In this document: piece by piece, positions 26,443 to 34,967 of the stretch | Layout of the letters: each line of letters opens with the position of its first letter | How positions within the stretch are numbered: the first letter of the stretch is position 1 | Assembly (NCBI GenBank): GCA_023664325.1 | Contig: JAMPFS010000009.1 | Coordinates: forward strand, 1 to 64,000 | DNA: 64,000 bases | Source of the DNA: Clostridium sp. | GTDB lineage: Bacteria > Bacillota > Clostridia > Lachnospirales > Lachnospiraceae | Direction of reading: 5' to 3' | Made by a program: the position numbers and the translations under genes | The notes under the pieces: generated by a model | What the model was told of the DNA's origin: nothing | Database searches by the model: none | The model's input: the letters and a program-made list of their open reading frames with translations, nothing else

Positions 26443-26760
26443 TCAGATAACTTCAAAATGTTTCAAAGCATCCTTTATCGCTTCTACTTTCTCTACCGTT
26501 GGATGTTTCCTCAGTTGTTTCAATTCCTCTACCGCATTAGGAGCATCATACATCTGCAATCCTAAATCTCTCTTTACCTCTGCGATATATGCGGTATGTA
26601 CCTTAAATCCATATTTCGCTTCTATGTACTCTTTAATCATCTTGTATGTAACACGCTCTTTCGGCTTGTATGCCGCGGCTTTTTGGCGATATTATCAAGC
26701 GACACTTTGCCCTCACGCTCGCTAAACTCCACTTTTACGTTGATTATGCTATCTGGTTTT
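26443..26760 (-). pseudogene. Frameshifted C-terminal tail domain of rlmD
   Basis: Read with two corrected frames this stretch encodes the extra C-terminal domain that many clostridial RlmD proteins carry: PDSIINVKVEF, then KVSLDNIAK, then a helical end with YKMIKEYIEAKYGFKVHTAY and EAIKDALKHFEVI. Two T5 runs on the plus strand (26757-26761 and 26680-26684) are each one base short, so the main frame stops after HKNQIA. The last 65 codons remain open from 26640. The tail is thus lost from the protein, unless the two single-base losses are sequencing errors. Confidence 0.65.
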
Positions 26761-28192
26761 TGTGGGAAAGCATTACAACCGTCTCCACATGCACCGTTCC
26801 CACAAACTGGTCAACTGCACAGGCTCGCACTACACGGTAGCCATGCTCCTTTAAAATCTCCAAATCCCGCACCAGGCTGGTTGGTTTGCAGGAAATATAT
26901 ACCATCTCGTCCACACCATAGTTTATAATCTTGGAAAGCGCCTTTGGATTACAGCCATCTCTTGGGGGGTCTAATACGATAATATCCGGTTTTTCGGGAA
27001 TCTCATCCAATACTTTCAGCACGTCACCTGCAATAAATTCACAGTTAGTAAGCTGATTTAACGCTGCATTTTCTTTTGCAGCCTCCACCGCCTCCTCCAC
27101 AATCTCTACACCGATCACCTTCTTTGCGACAGGTGCCAGCATCTGGGCAATGGTTCCTGTTCCGCTATACAAATCAAATACAACTTTATCCTTCGTCTCG
27201 CCAATATAGCCCCTGGCAGTCTCATAAAGCACCTCTGCACCCTTAGAATTGGTCTGAAAAAAAGAAAACGGTGAAATTTTGAATTTCAAACCCAGTATTT
27301 CTTCATAAATATAGTCCTGCCCATAAAGCGTGACAATCCGTTCCGGAATCACTGCATCCGACAGGCTGTCATTATGGGTATGAAGGATTCCCACAATGTT
27401 TCCGTCTAAGGGCAGCCCCAGTAACAATTCCTGCAATTCTTCAAAATAAAGACTTTCATAAAGCTCCTCATCCGATAAATGCATCTGTCCGCACTCCGTC
27501 TCCTGCATCCGTGCCTCTTCTGCCACATACGCCTGTGTCGTTGTCACTAAATTCACCAATATATCTTTACTGCATGCCGCCTGCCTTACGACCAGATGCC
27601 GGAGAACCCCTGCATGCTGCATTTTTTTATAAAATGGCACCTGCTTTTCCGTATAAAAATCCAGAACTGCCCGTAAAATCTTATTATAATCCTTGCTGGT
27701 AATCCGGCAGGAATCCACCGTTACGATATCATGAAAACTTCCTTTTTTGTGCATCCCAAGACAAAGAGGTCCATCCTTAAATGCATCCCCAAAAGAAAAC
27801 TCCATTTTGTTACGATATTCGGTAAGCACCGGGCTTTTCCTGATACCATCCCACTTATAGGCAGAGGCATCTAACACACTGTCCAGCAATGCCTTAACCT
27901 GCCCTTCCTTTAATGCAAGCTGGTTTTCATAACTCATCGTCCGGTAAGCGCAGCCGCCACAGATGCCAAAATGCGGACAGTCAGATTCCCGATCCTCAAG
28001 CACGCCACGCTCTAAAACCTCCAAAAGTCTTCCCTCGCCACTGCCTTTGCGAAGTTTCTTAACCGCAAAACGCACCTTCTGCCCAGGCAGCACCCCCTTG
28101 ATGCAAATTTCCCGTCCTTCCGTCTGTACATATCCTTTGTTTGGAAAGGCATAGCGCTCCACAATACCCTCACAAATTTGTCCCTTTTTCAT
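26744..28192 (-). CDS. rlmD: 23S rRNA (uracil-5-)-methyltransferase RlmD family
   Basis: A 482-residue TrmA/RlmD-type methyltransferase. An N-terminal TRAM domain is followed by an iron-sulfur motif CPHFGICGGCAYR, the SAM-binding core VFDLYSGTGTIAQMLAP and GVEIVEEAVEAAKENA, then LDPPRDGC with the catalytic region YISCKPTSL near the end. It makes 5-methyluridine in 23S rRNA (or a related tRNA site; clostridial paralogues are hard to separate). The ATG at 28190-28192 follows AAAGGA; a TTG three codons earlier is less likely. The enzyme core is complete, but the usual C-terminal extension is cut off by a frameshift. Confidence 0.8.
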   Translation of the reverse strand: MKKGQICEGIVERYAFPNKGYVQTEGREICIKGVLPGQKVRFAVKKLRKGSGEGRLLEVLERGVLEDRESDCPHFGICGGCAYRTMSYENQLALKEGQVKALLDSVLDASAYKWDGIRKSPVLTEYRNKMEFSFGDAFKDGPLCLGMHKKGSFHDIVTVDSCRITSKDYNKILRAVLDFYTEKQVPFYKKMQHAGVLRHLVVRQAACSKDILVNLVTTTQAYVAEEARMQETECGQMHLSDEELYESLYFEELQELLLGLPLDGNIVGILHTHNDSLSDAVIPERIVTLYGQDYIYEEILGLKFKISPFSFFQTNSKGAEVLYETARGYIGETKDKVVFDLYSGTGTIAQMLAPVAKKVIGVEIVEEAVEAAKENAALNQLTNCEFIAGDVLKVLDEIPEKPDIIVLDPPRDGCNPKALSKIINYGVDEMVYISCKPTSLVRDLEILKEHGYRVVRACAVDQFVGTVHVETVVMLSHKNQIA

Positions 28193-28223
28193 AAATTCCA
28201 ATCCTTTGTCTGTATTTCCAAAA

Positions 28224-28742
28224 TCACCAATAAAAGCCTCTGTACATATCCTCGAGGGATGATTTTAACAACCCCTGCGAATAATGAAATTCGCCCTTTC
28301 TATCCACTTCCAATATCATAAATGTATGCTTTCTGCCATCCTGTCTTGGATAAGAAATGCTGCCCGGATTTAAGATTGTCACATCATCACCAATTTCTAA
28401 AAATGGCACATGGGTATGTCCGAACATCACGATATCATATCCGTTGTCAAGGGCAAACTGACGCAGATGTTCCACACCGGAACCAACATAAAACCGATGC
28501 CCGTGGGTGATGAACACCTTCTTGTCTCCAATCAAAAAAGAGTCATGATCCGGCAGGGCAATATCATAGTCGTTATTTCCGGATATCATATGACATTCAC
28601 AGCCCGCCAGGCTCCTGATATAATCCGGGCCACGCTCAATATCCCCTAAATGAATGAACATATCAATCTCGCCAACCTGTTCAATTACCTGCTTAACATC
28701 ATCATTCTTTCCATGTGAATCACTAATTATCAGTATCCGCAT
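28224..28742 (-). CDS. YfcE/MJ0936-family metallophosphoesterase
   Basis: A 172-residue calcineurin-like phosphoesterase with all metal motifs: ISDSHGKNDD, HLGDIERG, SGNNDYD, ITHGHRF and FGHTHVP. This small family hydrolyses phosphodiesters in vitro; the cellular substrate is unsettled. AGGAG precedes the ATG. It lies between the RdgB-like gene upstream and rlmD downstream on the same strand, with about 30 bp on either side, in one likely housekeeping transcript. Confidence 0.85.
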   Translation of the reverse strand: MRILIISDSHGKNDDVKQVIEQVGEIDMFIHLGDIERGPDYIRSLAGCECHMISGNNDYDIALPDHDSFLIGDKKVFITHGHRFYVGSGVEHLRQFALDNGYDIVMFGHTHVPFLEIGDDVTILNPGSISYPRQDGRKHTFMILEVDRKGEFHYSQGLLKSSLEDMYRGFYW

Positions 28743-28772
28743 CCTAATCTCCTTACTACATATCCAATCACA

Positions 28773-29372
28773 TTACTTTTGTTTATGCTCAATCAGCTCT
28801 TTTTTGATCTGCTCTAATGCCCTGCCACGGTGACTGATTTGATTCTTCTCCTCCGGTGAAAGCTCTGCTGTCGTCTTACCATATTCCGGCAGAAAGAAAA
28901 TAGGATCATAACCAAATCCATTTTTGCCACGTTCCTCATAACCTATCATACCCTCAATGGTTCCACGCTTTGTAATCACCTGACCATCTGGAAATGCGGC
29001 TGCAATCGCACAGACGAACCGGGCAGTCCGCTGCGAATCCGGCACCCCCTCCAGGTTCTCAATAATCTTCGCATTTTTAACCGTATAGGAGGTATCTTCT
29101 CCCATCCATCTTGCCGACATAATGCCCGGCTGCTTATCCATATAATCTACCTCTAAACCGGAATCATCCGCTAGCACAAGGCAGCCCGCAAGCTTGCTGA
29201 TTGCTTTTGCCTTAATCTCGGCATTCTCCTCAAAGGTTTTGCCATCCTCCACAATATCCGCAGAAATTCCCGCTTCCTTCATAGAGAGAATCTCATAATC
29301 CAAATCTCCCAAAATCATACGGATTTCTTTCATTTTATCCTGATTGCCTGTAGCAAAAATTAATTTTTCCAT
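28773..29372 (-). CDS. rdgB: RdgB/HAM1 family XTP/dITP diphosphatase
   Basis: A 199-residue enzyme that removes non-canonical purine triphosphates (dITP, XTP) from the nucleotide pool. Signature motifs are present in order: FATGNQDKMKEI at the start, LADDSGLEVDYM, GFGYDPIFFLPEYGKT and SHRGRALEQ. ATG 29370-29372 is chosen, because GAGAGGAG lies just upstream and the family begins with this strand. It follows the THUMP methyltransferase gene closely on the same strand. Confidence 0.9.
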   Translation of the reverse strand: MEKLIFATGNQDKMKEIRMILGDLDYEILSMKEAGISADIVEDGKTFEENAEIKAKAISKLAGCLVLADDSGLEVDYMDKQPGIMSARWMGEDTSYTVKNAKIIENLEGVPDSQRTARFVCAIAAAFPDGQVITKRGTIEGMIGYEERGKNGFGYDPIFFLPEYGKTTAELSPEEKNQISHRGRALEQIKKELIEHKQK

Positions 29373-29397
29373 AAATACTCCTCTCACCTTTTCTCTT

Positions 29398-30546
29398 TTA
29401 CACCCGTCTTTTCGGTGGTCTCGGCCCCATATACTGGTAAAAATAAGACTTAATCATACCATTATAAATCTTCCGGTTCTTCGTTGCCTTCCTTCCCAGA
29501 TAGCGCTCCGCCTCCTCATAAGATGTGATAATATACTTAGACCATGTGTCCAATTTATCAAAGCTTTTGCCCATTTCCGCATAGAGTTTTGGCAGGTTGT
29601 CCTTATCCTCCAATCGCTCGCCATATGGCGGATTTGTGATAATAAATCCGTATTTTTTCGGACTGGATAATTCCCGCATATCCCGCTGCTGGAAATGAAT
29701 GTATTCCTCTACACCCGCATCACGGGCATTTTGCATGGCACATTTTACAATATCCGCATCTAAATCATATCCCTGGATATTCATCTCCACATCCCGGCAA
29801 ATCAAATCCTCCGCCTCTGTCACTGCTTCATACCACAGTTTCTTTGGCGCAATATTCTTCCAGTTCTCCGCTGTAAATTCCCGGTTCATCCCCGGCGCGA
29901 TATTAGCGCCAATCATGGCTGCCTCAATCGGAAAAGTTCCACTGCCACAAAACGGATCAACCAAAATGCGGTCTTTGTTCCACGGTGTCAGCATAATCAA
30001 AGCCGCAGCCAACGTCTCCGAAATCGGCGCCTTTCCCACTAACTGCCGGTATCCACGTTTATGAAGCGATATCCCGGAGCTGTCTAAGGCAATCGTTACA
30101 ATATCTTTCATGATAAATACCCGAATCGGATATTCATCCCCTGTTTCCTCAAACCAGTTAATATGATAAATGCCCTTTAGCCTGTCCACAATTGCCTTTT
30201 TGACAATCGACTGAATGTCCGAGCTGCTAAATAGCTTTGACTTGTTCGTGGCAGCCTTCGTCACCCAGAATTTCGCATCCTCCGGCAGATAATCCTCCCA
30301 GGTCAGTGCTTTTGTGCCTTCAAATAATTCATCAAAGGTTGTAGCCTGAAAACTCCCCACCTTTATCATAATTCGTTCCGCTGTCCGGATAAATATATTG
30401 GCTCTTGCAAGCGCTGCCTGGTCACCCCGAAAGGTAATTCTCCCATCCTCCACCGTTACAATCTCATATCCCAAATCTGTAATTTCCCTCTTTAACACTG
30501 CCTCCAATCCAAAGTGACATGGGGCAATGAATTCTAATTCTTTCAT
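29398..30546 (-). CDS. THUMP-domain class I SAM-dependent RNA methyltransferase (RlmL/YpsC type)
   Basis: A 382-residue protein: an N-terminal ferredoxin-like/THUMP RNA-binding part (about 1-160) followed by a Rossmann methyltransferase with DPFCGSGTFPIEAA and the N6/N2-methylase motif NPPYGERL. Homologues methylate 23S rRNA guanine (RlmL N-terminal half, YpsC). AGGAG precedes the ATG. First gene of the run down to rlmD. Confidence 0.85.
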   Translation of the reverse strand: MKELEFIAPCHFGLEAVLKREITDLGYEIVTVEDGRITFRGDQAALARANIFIRTAERIMIKVGSFQATTFDELFEGTKALTWEDYLPEDAKFWVTKAATNKSKLFSSSDIQSIVKKAIVDRLKGIYHINWFEETGDEYPIRVFIMKDIVTIALDSSGISLHKRGYRQLVGKAPISETLAAALIMLTPWNKDRILVDPFCGSGTFPIEAAMIGANIAPGMNREFTAENWKNIAPKKLWYEAVTEAEDLICRDVEMNIQGYDLDADIVKCAMQNARDAGVEEYIHFQQRDMRELSSPKKYGFIITNPPYGERLEDKDNLPKLYAEMGKSFDKLDTWSKYIITSYEEAERYLGRKATKNRKIYNGMIKSYFYQYMGPRPPKRRV

Positions 30547-30626
30547 GTATGTCTCCTATATTGAACAACTTAATGAGCATAGTGTTTCCCTATCTGAACC
30601 CACAGATATTACTATAACAGATTTTT

Positions 30627-30929
30627 TCATTTTGTTAAAGATGCATTATAATTTTTTAATCCACCAATGCAGTTAATAACATGGTATCCCTGCTCTGCCA
30701 AAATCCTCGCTGCCTGTATGCTGGCGCCGCCGGTATCACAATATACGATCAGCGTCCTGCTTTTTGGCAGATTGATATCACCCTGTTCAATCCTGGAAAG
30801 GGGCAGGCTGACTGCCATCGGAATATGGGAAATACGGAACCGTTCCACTTCCCGCACATCTACAATAATTGCATCATGTGTAAGCGCCGTCAGCACAATC
30901 TGGCGGATATTCACATTGTCAAAGGTCAT
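30627..30929 (-). CDS. Single-domain rhodanese-like protein
   Basis: A 100-residue rhodanese domain with DVREVERFRISHIPMAVSLP and the active-site loop C-D-T-G-G-A-S (about 64-70, Cys64) before a terminal helix. Such stand-alone domains carry sulfane sulfur. The ribosome binding site is weak (GGAAATGG). It faces a promoter region shared with the DUF4474 gene on the other strand. Confidence 0.8.
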   Translation of the reverse strand: MTFDNVNIRQIVLTALTHDAIIVDVREVERFRISHIPMAVSLPLSRIEQGDINLPKSRTLIVYCDTGGASIQAARILAEQGYHVINCIGGLKNYNASLTK

Positions 30930-31115
30930 AATCCATTTCCATTTTCTGCTTTACTTACTATTATTTTATGCAAAAATTTCTGCAAGGTAACCTGTTGCAT
31001 TCCAAAATATCAACCTGTTCCCTCCCACCTGTGATTTGTCTGTGATCCAATACTTTTATACACATATTCTTCCTGTCTGACATAAAATATTACAAAACCA
31101 CATAGGATATAGATT

Positions 31116-32033
31116 ATGTATCTCGTTCTTTTATTACTGTTATTGACAGCCGCTTTGTCCGGCATCATTTTTCATTTTCGCAAAAAGAAAATTGTCTGCA
31201 AGATCAAATGCATGGGCAAATACGAAAAATGCAGCCTGCTTGACGAGCTTATTGAACCATTCGGCTACTGCTATCACTGCAACTATGGATTTTTTTCCTC
31301 CACGCTAAATGCCTGGCAGAAAAAAGCAGGGTACACATATCTCTATGATTATGCAGCTCCCCGCTTTCACATGGTGTTTGATACCCTCCCTGTCTATTTT
31401 GATTATAAAGGAAAAACCTGGATGATTGAATTTTGGAAGGGGCAGTATGGCATCCACACAGGAGCAGAGATTGGCATTTATCATGCCGACCATATCCTTT
31501 CCGCGGATGAATACAAAACAACACTGTTTGACTGCGCCGACAAATCAGAAATGCTTCCCTGCTCCTTCCTGCTCTACAACCAGGATGGTGATTACCTTCG
31601 GATTGCCGGAACACACTGGTGGCTGACTGCTTTTGTGACCGGACGTTTTTCCAATCCCAAAGACCTCTGCATGGAAATATCCATAACCTTCCCTAACGAG
31701 GAAATGCAGTCTGCCTTTATCAGAGGCATGTATCGGGCAGGGTATACGGTACAGCAGTTAAGTCTTTACGGACTGACACTTGTCTTTACTTTCTGCAAGG
31801 AACAAGACAGCGATGCCCGGCTTTTAACCCGTTTCCGGCGCCGCTTCTCCCAATGGAAAAATAAATTATTCTGTAAATTATATTTACGGATTACCAAACC
31901 ATTCTGCAATACAGAAGACCGGATTTTATATCTGTATTATCATCTGCCTTTCATTTTCCGCAGAGTTTTGCGCCTGCACCGTTTTGACAAACGATGCCAC
32001 CGAAAAAAACGTTGTATGAGGTCAAAAATATGA
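31116..32033 (+). CDS. DUF4474 domain protein, membrane-anchored
   Basis: A 305-residue protein with one N-terminal membrane helix (about 2-22) then a basic RKKK stop-transfer segment, and the DUF4474 domain (about 40-250) recognised by EPFGYCY, YDYAAPRFHMVFDTLPVYFDY, EFWKGQYGI and GAEIGIYHAD. The family is common in Clostridia; its function is unknown, though the last motifs suggest a bound ligand or metal. The stop overlaps the start of the phosphoesterase gene, so both are made from one message. Confidence 0.75.
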   Translation: MYLVLLLLLLTAALSGIIFHFRKKKIVCKIKCMGKYEKCSLLDELIEPFGYCYHCNYGFFSSTLNAWQKKAGYTYLYDYAAPRFHMVFDTLPVYFDYKGKTWMIEFWKGQYGIHTGAEIGIYHADHILSADEYKTTLFDCADKSEMLPCSFLLYNQDGDYLRIAGTHWWLTAFVTGRFSNPKDLCMEISITFPNEEMQSAFIRGMYRAGYTVQQLSLYGLTLVFTFCKEQDSDARLLTRFRRRFSQWKNKLFCKLYLRITKPFCNTEDRILYLYYHLPFIFRRVLRLHRFDKRCHRKKRCMRSKI

Positions 32034-32926
32034 GTACTGCTTCCCGTTTAAACCATGCCTTTGAACATGCTCCGATTCTTCCGCTTAGCCGCTCCTCAAA
32101 ATTTGTCCTCATGAGCGACTGCCACAGAGGGGTCGGAAGCTCATCCGATAACTTTCTGAAAAATCAACATCTGTATTTTGCCGCCCTAAAGCACTACTAT
32201 CAACAGGGGTTCACCTATATTGAATTGGGGGATGGAGATGAACTCTGGGAAAACCGGAGCATGAAAAACATTATTGACAGCCATAGCAATGTATTCTGGC
32301 TATTTTCCCTGTTTCACCAGGATAACCGCCTTTATCTGATTTATGGAAATCATGATATGATAAAAAAGAAAAAGCGCTACACCCAGAAACAGTGCAGTAC
32401 TTATTTTTGTACGGATTCGCAAAAGCCACAGCCGCTTTTCCCTTCCCTGACCTTCCACGAGGCACTCATCCTTTGCCCGGAACAAATGCCGGAACATGCC
32501 ATCTATCTGACTCACGGACACCAGGCAAGCCCGTTAAATTCCACCTTCTGGCCGTTGGCGCAGTTCCTTGTCCGTTACGTCTGGAGCCCTCTGGAACATC
32601 TGGGAGTGCTGGATCCCACAAGCGCCGCTAAAAACTATGCGGTAAAAAAGAAATGTGAAACCCGGCTAAGCCAATGGGCAGAGGAAAACCGGCATCTGTT
32701 GATTACCGGACATACCCACCGCCCTGTCCTGCCGGAAGAACCATCCTATTATTATAATACCGGCAGTTGCGTCCATCCCCGCTGCATCACCTGCATCGAG
32801 ATTGAACACTGCAAACTGTCGCTGGTGAAATGGAGTATGAGCGCCCGGGCAGACAGCACCCTCTATGTCGCCAGGGAAGTGCTTGCCGGGCCAGTCCGTA
32901 TAAATCCACCATGTAAAACAGTATAA
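32030..32926 (+). CDS. Calcineurin-like metallophosphoesterase
   Basis: A 298-residue phosphoesterase. Metal motifs: LMSDCHRG (Asp and His), ELGDGDELWE, YGNHDM, LTHGHQA and ITGHTHRPV. The second motif, GDGDELWE, recalls the UDP-2,3-diacylglucosamine hydrolase/LpxH-like branch of Firmicutes proteins. The ATG overlaps the preceding stop (ATGA), with GAGG eight bases upstream. Pairing with a DUF4474 protein suggests a common envelope role (inference). Confidence 0.8.
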   Translation: MSTASRLNHAFEHAPILPLSRSSKFVLMSDCHRGVGSSSDNFLKNQHLYFAALKHYYQQGFTYIELGDGDELWENRSMKNIIDSHSNVFWLFSLFHQDNRLYLIYGNHDMIKKKKRYTQKQCSTYFCTDSQKPQPLFPSLTFHEALILCPEQMPEHAIYLTHGHQASPLNSTFWPLAQFLVRYVWSPLEHLGVLDPTSAAKNYAVKKKCETRLSQWAEENRHLLITGHTHRPVLPEEPSYYYNTGSCVHPRCITCIEIEHCKLSLVKWSMSARADSTLYVAREVLAGPVRINPPCKTV

Positions 32927-32950
32927 TCCGCAAAAGAAGAAAACTTCCGC

Positions 32951-33889
32951 CTATAAATTGGCTTTCACCTGCTTATAGATTCCCTCGCCGTCTAACTGAT
33001 ACTTGTGAAGCAGTTCTACGGCAGGGCCAGACTCACCAAAGCAATCCCTGACACCAATCTTGTACACCGGCGCCGGAGCCTTTTCGCAGACCACATCACA
33101 TACAGCAGAACCAAGCCCGCCAATGATAGAATGTTCTTCCACCGTAAAAATCTTCTTCGTCTCGGCGGCAGCTTTTACAATGATCTCCTCGTCAATCGGT
33201 TTGATCGTATGGATATTAATCACCCTCGCATCAATTCCATCTGCCTCTAACATCTTTGCCGCCTCTAATGCAAAACCGACCTCTAATCCGGTGGCAACAA
33301 TGGTAATATCCCCGCCTGCGCGAAGTTCTACACCCTTGCCGATCTCAAATTTATAATCCGGTCTGTCATTGATAACAGGCGCTGCCAAACGTCCAAAGCG
33401 CATGTAGACCGGACCGACATACTCATAAGCTGCACGGACGGCAGCGCGCGCCTCCACGTCATCACACGGGTTGATGACTACCATATTCGGAATGGTTCGC
33501 ATCAGTGCAATATCCTCATTACACTGGTGGGTTGCGCCATCCTCGCCAACCGAAATACCCGCATGGGTTGCGCCAATCTTAACATTTAACTTGGGATATC
33601 CAATCGTATTGCGAACCTGTTCAAAGGCGCGTCCTGCGGCAAACATCGCAAAAGTAGATGCAAATGGAACCTTCCCGGTCAGTGAAAGACCGCCTGCAAT
33701 ACCCATCATGTTACACTCTGCAATACCGCAATCAATATGTCTGTCCGGAAATTCCTTCCTAAAAATTCCGGTCTTGGTAGCCGCTGCCAAATCTGCATCC
33801 AATACAACGAGATTCTCAAATTCCTTTCCCAATTCCACTAAAGCATTACCGTAGCTTTCACGGGTCGCAATCTTCTTTACTTCTGACAT
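32951..33889 (-). CDS. Transketolase, C-terminal subunit
   Basis: A 312-residue protein containing the pyrimidine-binding and C-terminal domains of transketolase as a separate chain. The key Glu/Phe region is GIAECNMMGIAGGLS; HAGISVGEDGATHQCNED and the C-terminal VEEHSIIGGLGSAV are typical. It works with the N-terminal chain encoded just upstream; the two genes overlap by 13 bp. Split transketolases are common in Clostridia. Confidence 0.9.
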   Translation of the reverse strand: MSEVKKIATRESYGNALVELGKEFENLVVLDADLAAATKTGIFRKEFPDRHIDCGIAECNMMGIAGGLSLTGKVPFASTFAMFAAGRAFEQVRNTIGYPKLNVKIGATHAGISVGEDGATHQCNEDIALMRTIPNMVVINPCDDVEARAAVRAAYEYVGPVYMRFGRLAAPVINDRPDYKFEIGKGVELRAGGDITIVATGLEVGFALEAAKMLEADGIDARVINIHTIKPIDEEIIVKAAAETKKIFTVEEHSIIGGLGSAVCDVVCEKAPAPVYKIGVRDCFGESGPAVELLHKYQLDGEGIYKQVKANL

Positions 33890-34713
33890 AATGCTTCACC
33901 TACTTTCTCTAAATCTGCCATTGCAACTGCATACTGCTCGTCATTTGGCGCAGCGCCATGCCATGATGCCTGGTTCTCCATAAAGGAAACATCCTTTCCC
34001 TTAACCGTCTTTGCAATAATGGCAGTCGGCATTCCCTTTCTGCCTCTCGCTTCTTTAAATGCCGCATCTATCGCATCAAAATCATGTCCGTCAATCTCAA
34101 TCACATGAAAATTAAATGCCCGAAACTTGTCCGCAATCGGATATGGCGAACAGACATCTGCCACATCACCATCAATCTGAAGACCATTATTATCTACAAT
34201 GACAACCAAATTATCTAATTTTTTATGACCTGCAAACATAGCAGCCTCCCATACCTGACCCTCCTGGATTTCGCCATCACCCAACAGGGTATACACACGG
34301 TAAGCCTCACCGGAAAGCTTTGCAGAAAGCGCCATGCCTGCCGCAACGGAAATGCCCTGACCCAGAGAACCTGCTGACATATCCACACCGGGAGTTCCCT
34401 TCATGTCAGGATGCCCCTGAAGCATGGCTCCTGTTTTACGAAGCTGAATGAGCTCCTCCTCCGGAAAATACCCCTTCATGGCAAGTGCGCCATAAAGCGC
34501 CGGCGCAACGTGGCCTTTGGAAAGTACAAAGCGATCCCGGTCACTCTTTTTCGGATTTCCCGAATCTACATTCATTTCCTCAAAATACAAATACGTTACA
34601 ATGTCTGCTGCGGAAAGGGATCCACCCGGATGCCCACACTTTGCAGCATGCAGGGAAGTCACAATGTGCTTTCTCAACTGATTTGCTTTTTGCTGTAAAT
34701 CTAACTTATTCAT
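33877..34713 (-). CDS. Transketolase, N-terminal subunit
   Basis: A 278-residue thiamine-diphosphate-binding chain with HIVTSLHAAKCGHPGGSLS, KGHVAPALYG, the GSLGQGIS loop and the ThDP motif GDGEIQEGQVWEA ending in DNN. It transfers two-carbon units in the non-oxidative pentose phosphate pathway together with the C-terminal chain. TTAGGAG precedes the ATG. The 254 bp between this start and the Dlt-like operon must hold divergent promoters; I could not place them with confidence. Confidence 0.9.
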   Translation of the reverse strand: MNKLDLQQKANQLRKHIVTSLHAAKCGHPGGSLSAADIVTYLYFEEMNVDSGNPKKSDRDRFVLSKGHVAPALYGALAMKGYFPEEELIQLRKTGAMLQGHPDMKGTPGVDMSAGSLGQGISVAAGMALSAKLSGEAYRVYTLLGDGEIQEGQVWEAAMFAGHKKLDNLVVIVDNNGLQIDGDVADVCSPYPIADKFRAFNFHVIEIDGHDFDAIDAAFKEARGRKGMPTAIIAKTVKGKDVSFMENQASWHGAAPNDEQYAVAMADLEKVGEALCQK

Positions 34714-34967
34714 GTTTTGTCTCCTAACTACATATGTTACATGTTACTCCATGATCCATGTACTATTTTAAAGACAAGGATGAAAAAAGCAAGTCTTTTT
34801 CATAAAAAACTTACTTTTTCCTTATAAAAATAAATAGATTTCCTGTAATTTTGCTCAATTTCACGCATTTTTCACAATCTTAAGAATTCTTTCATATTTT
34901 TTCGGCAGAATATGTGGTTTAATAGTACTGGTAAAATGTGATTTTGTAAGACAGATTGGAGACAGCT

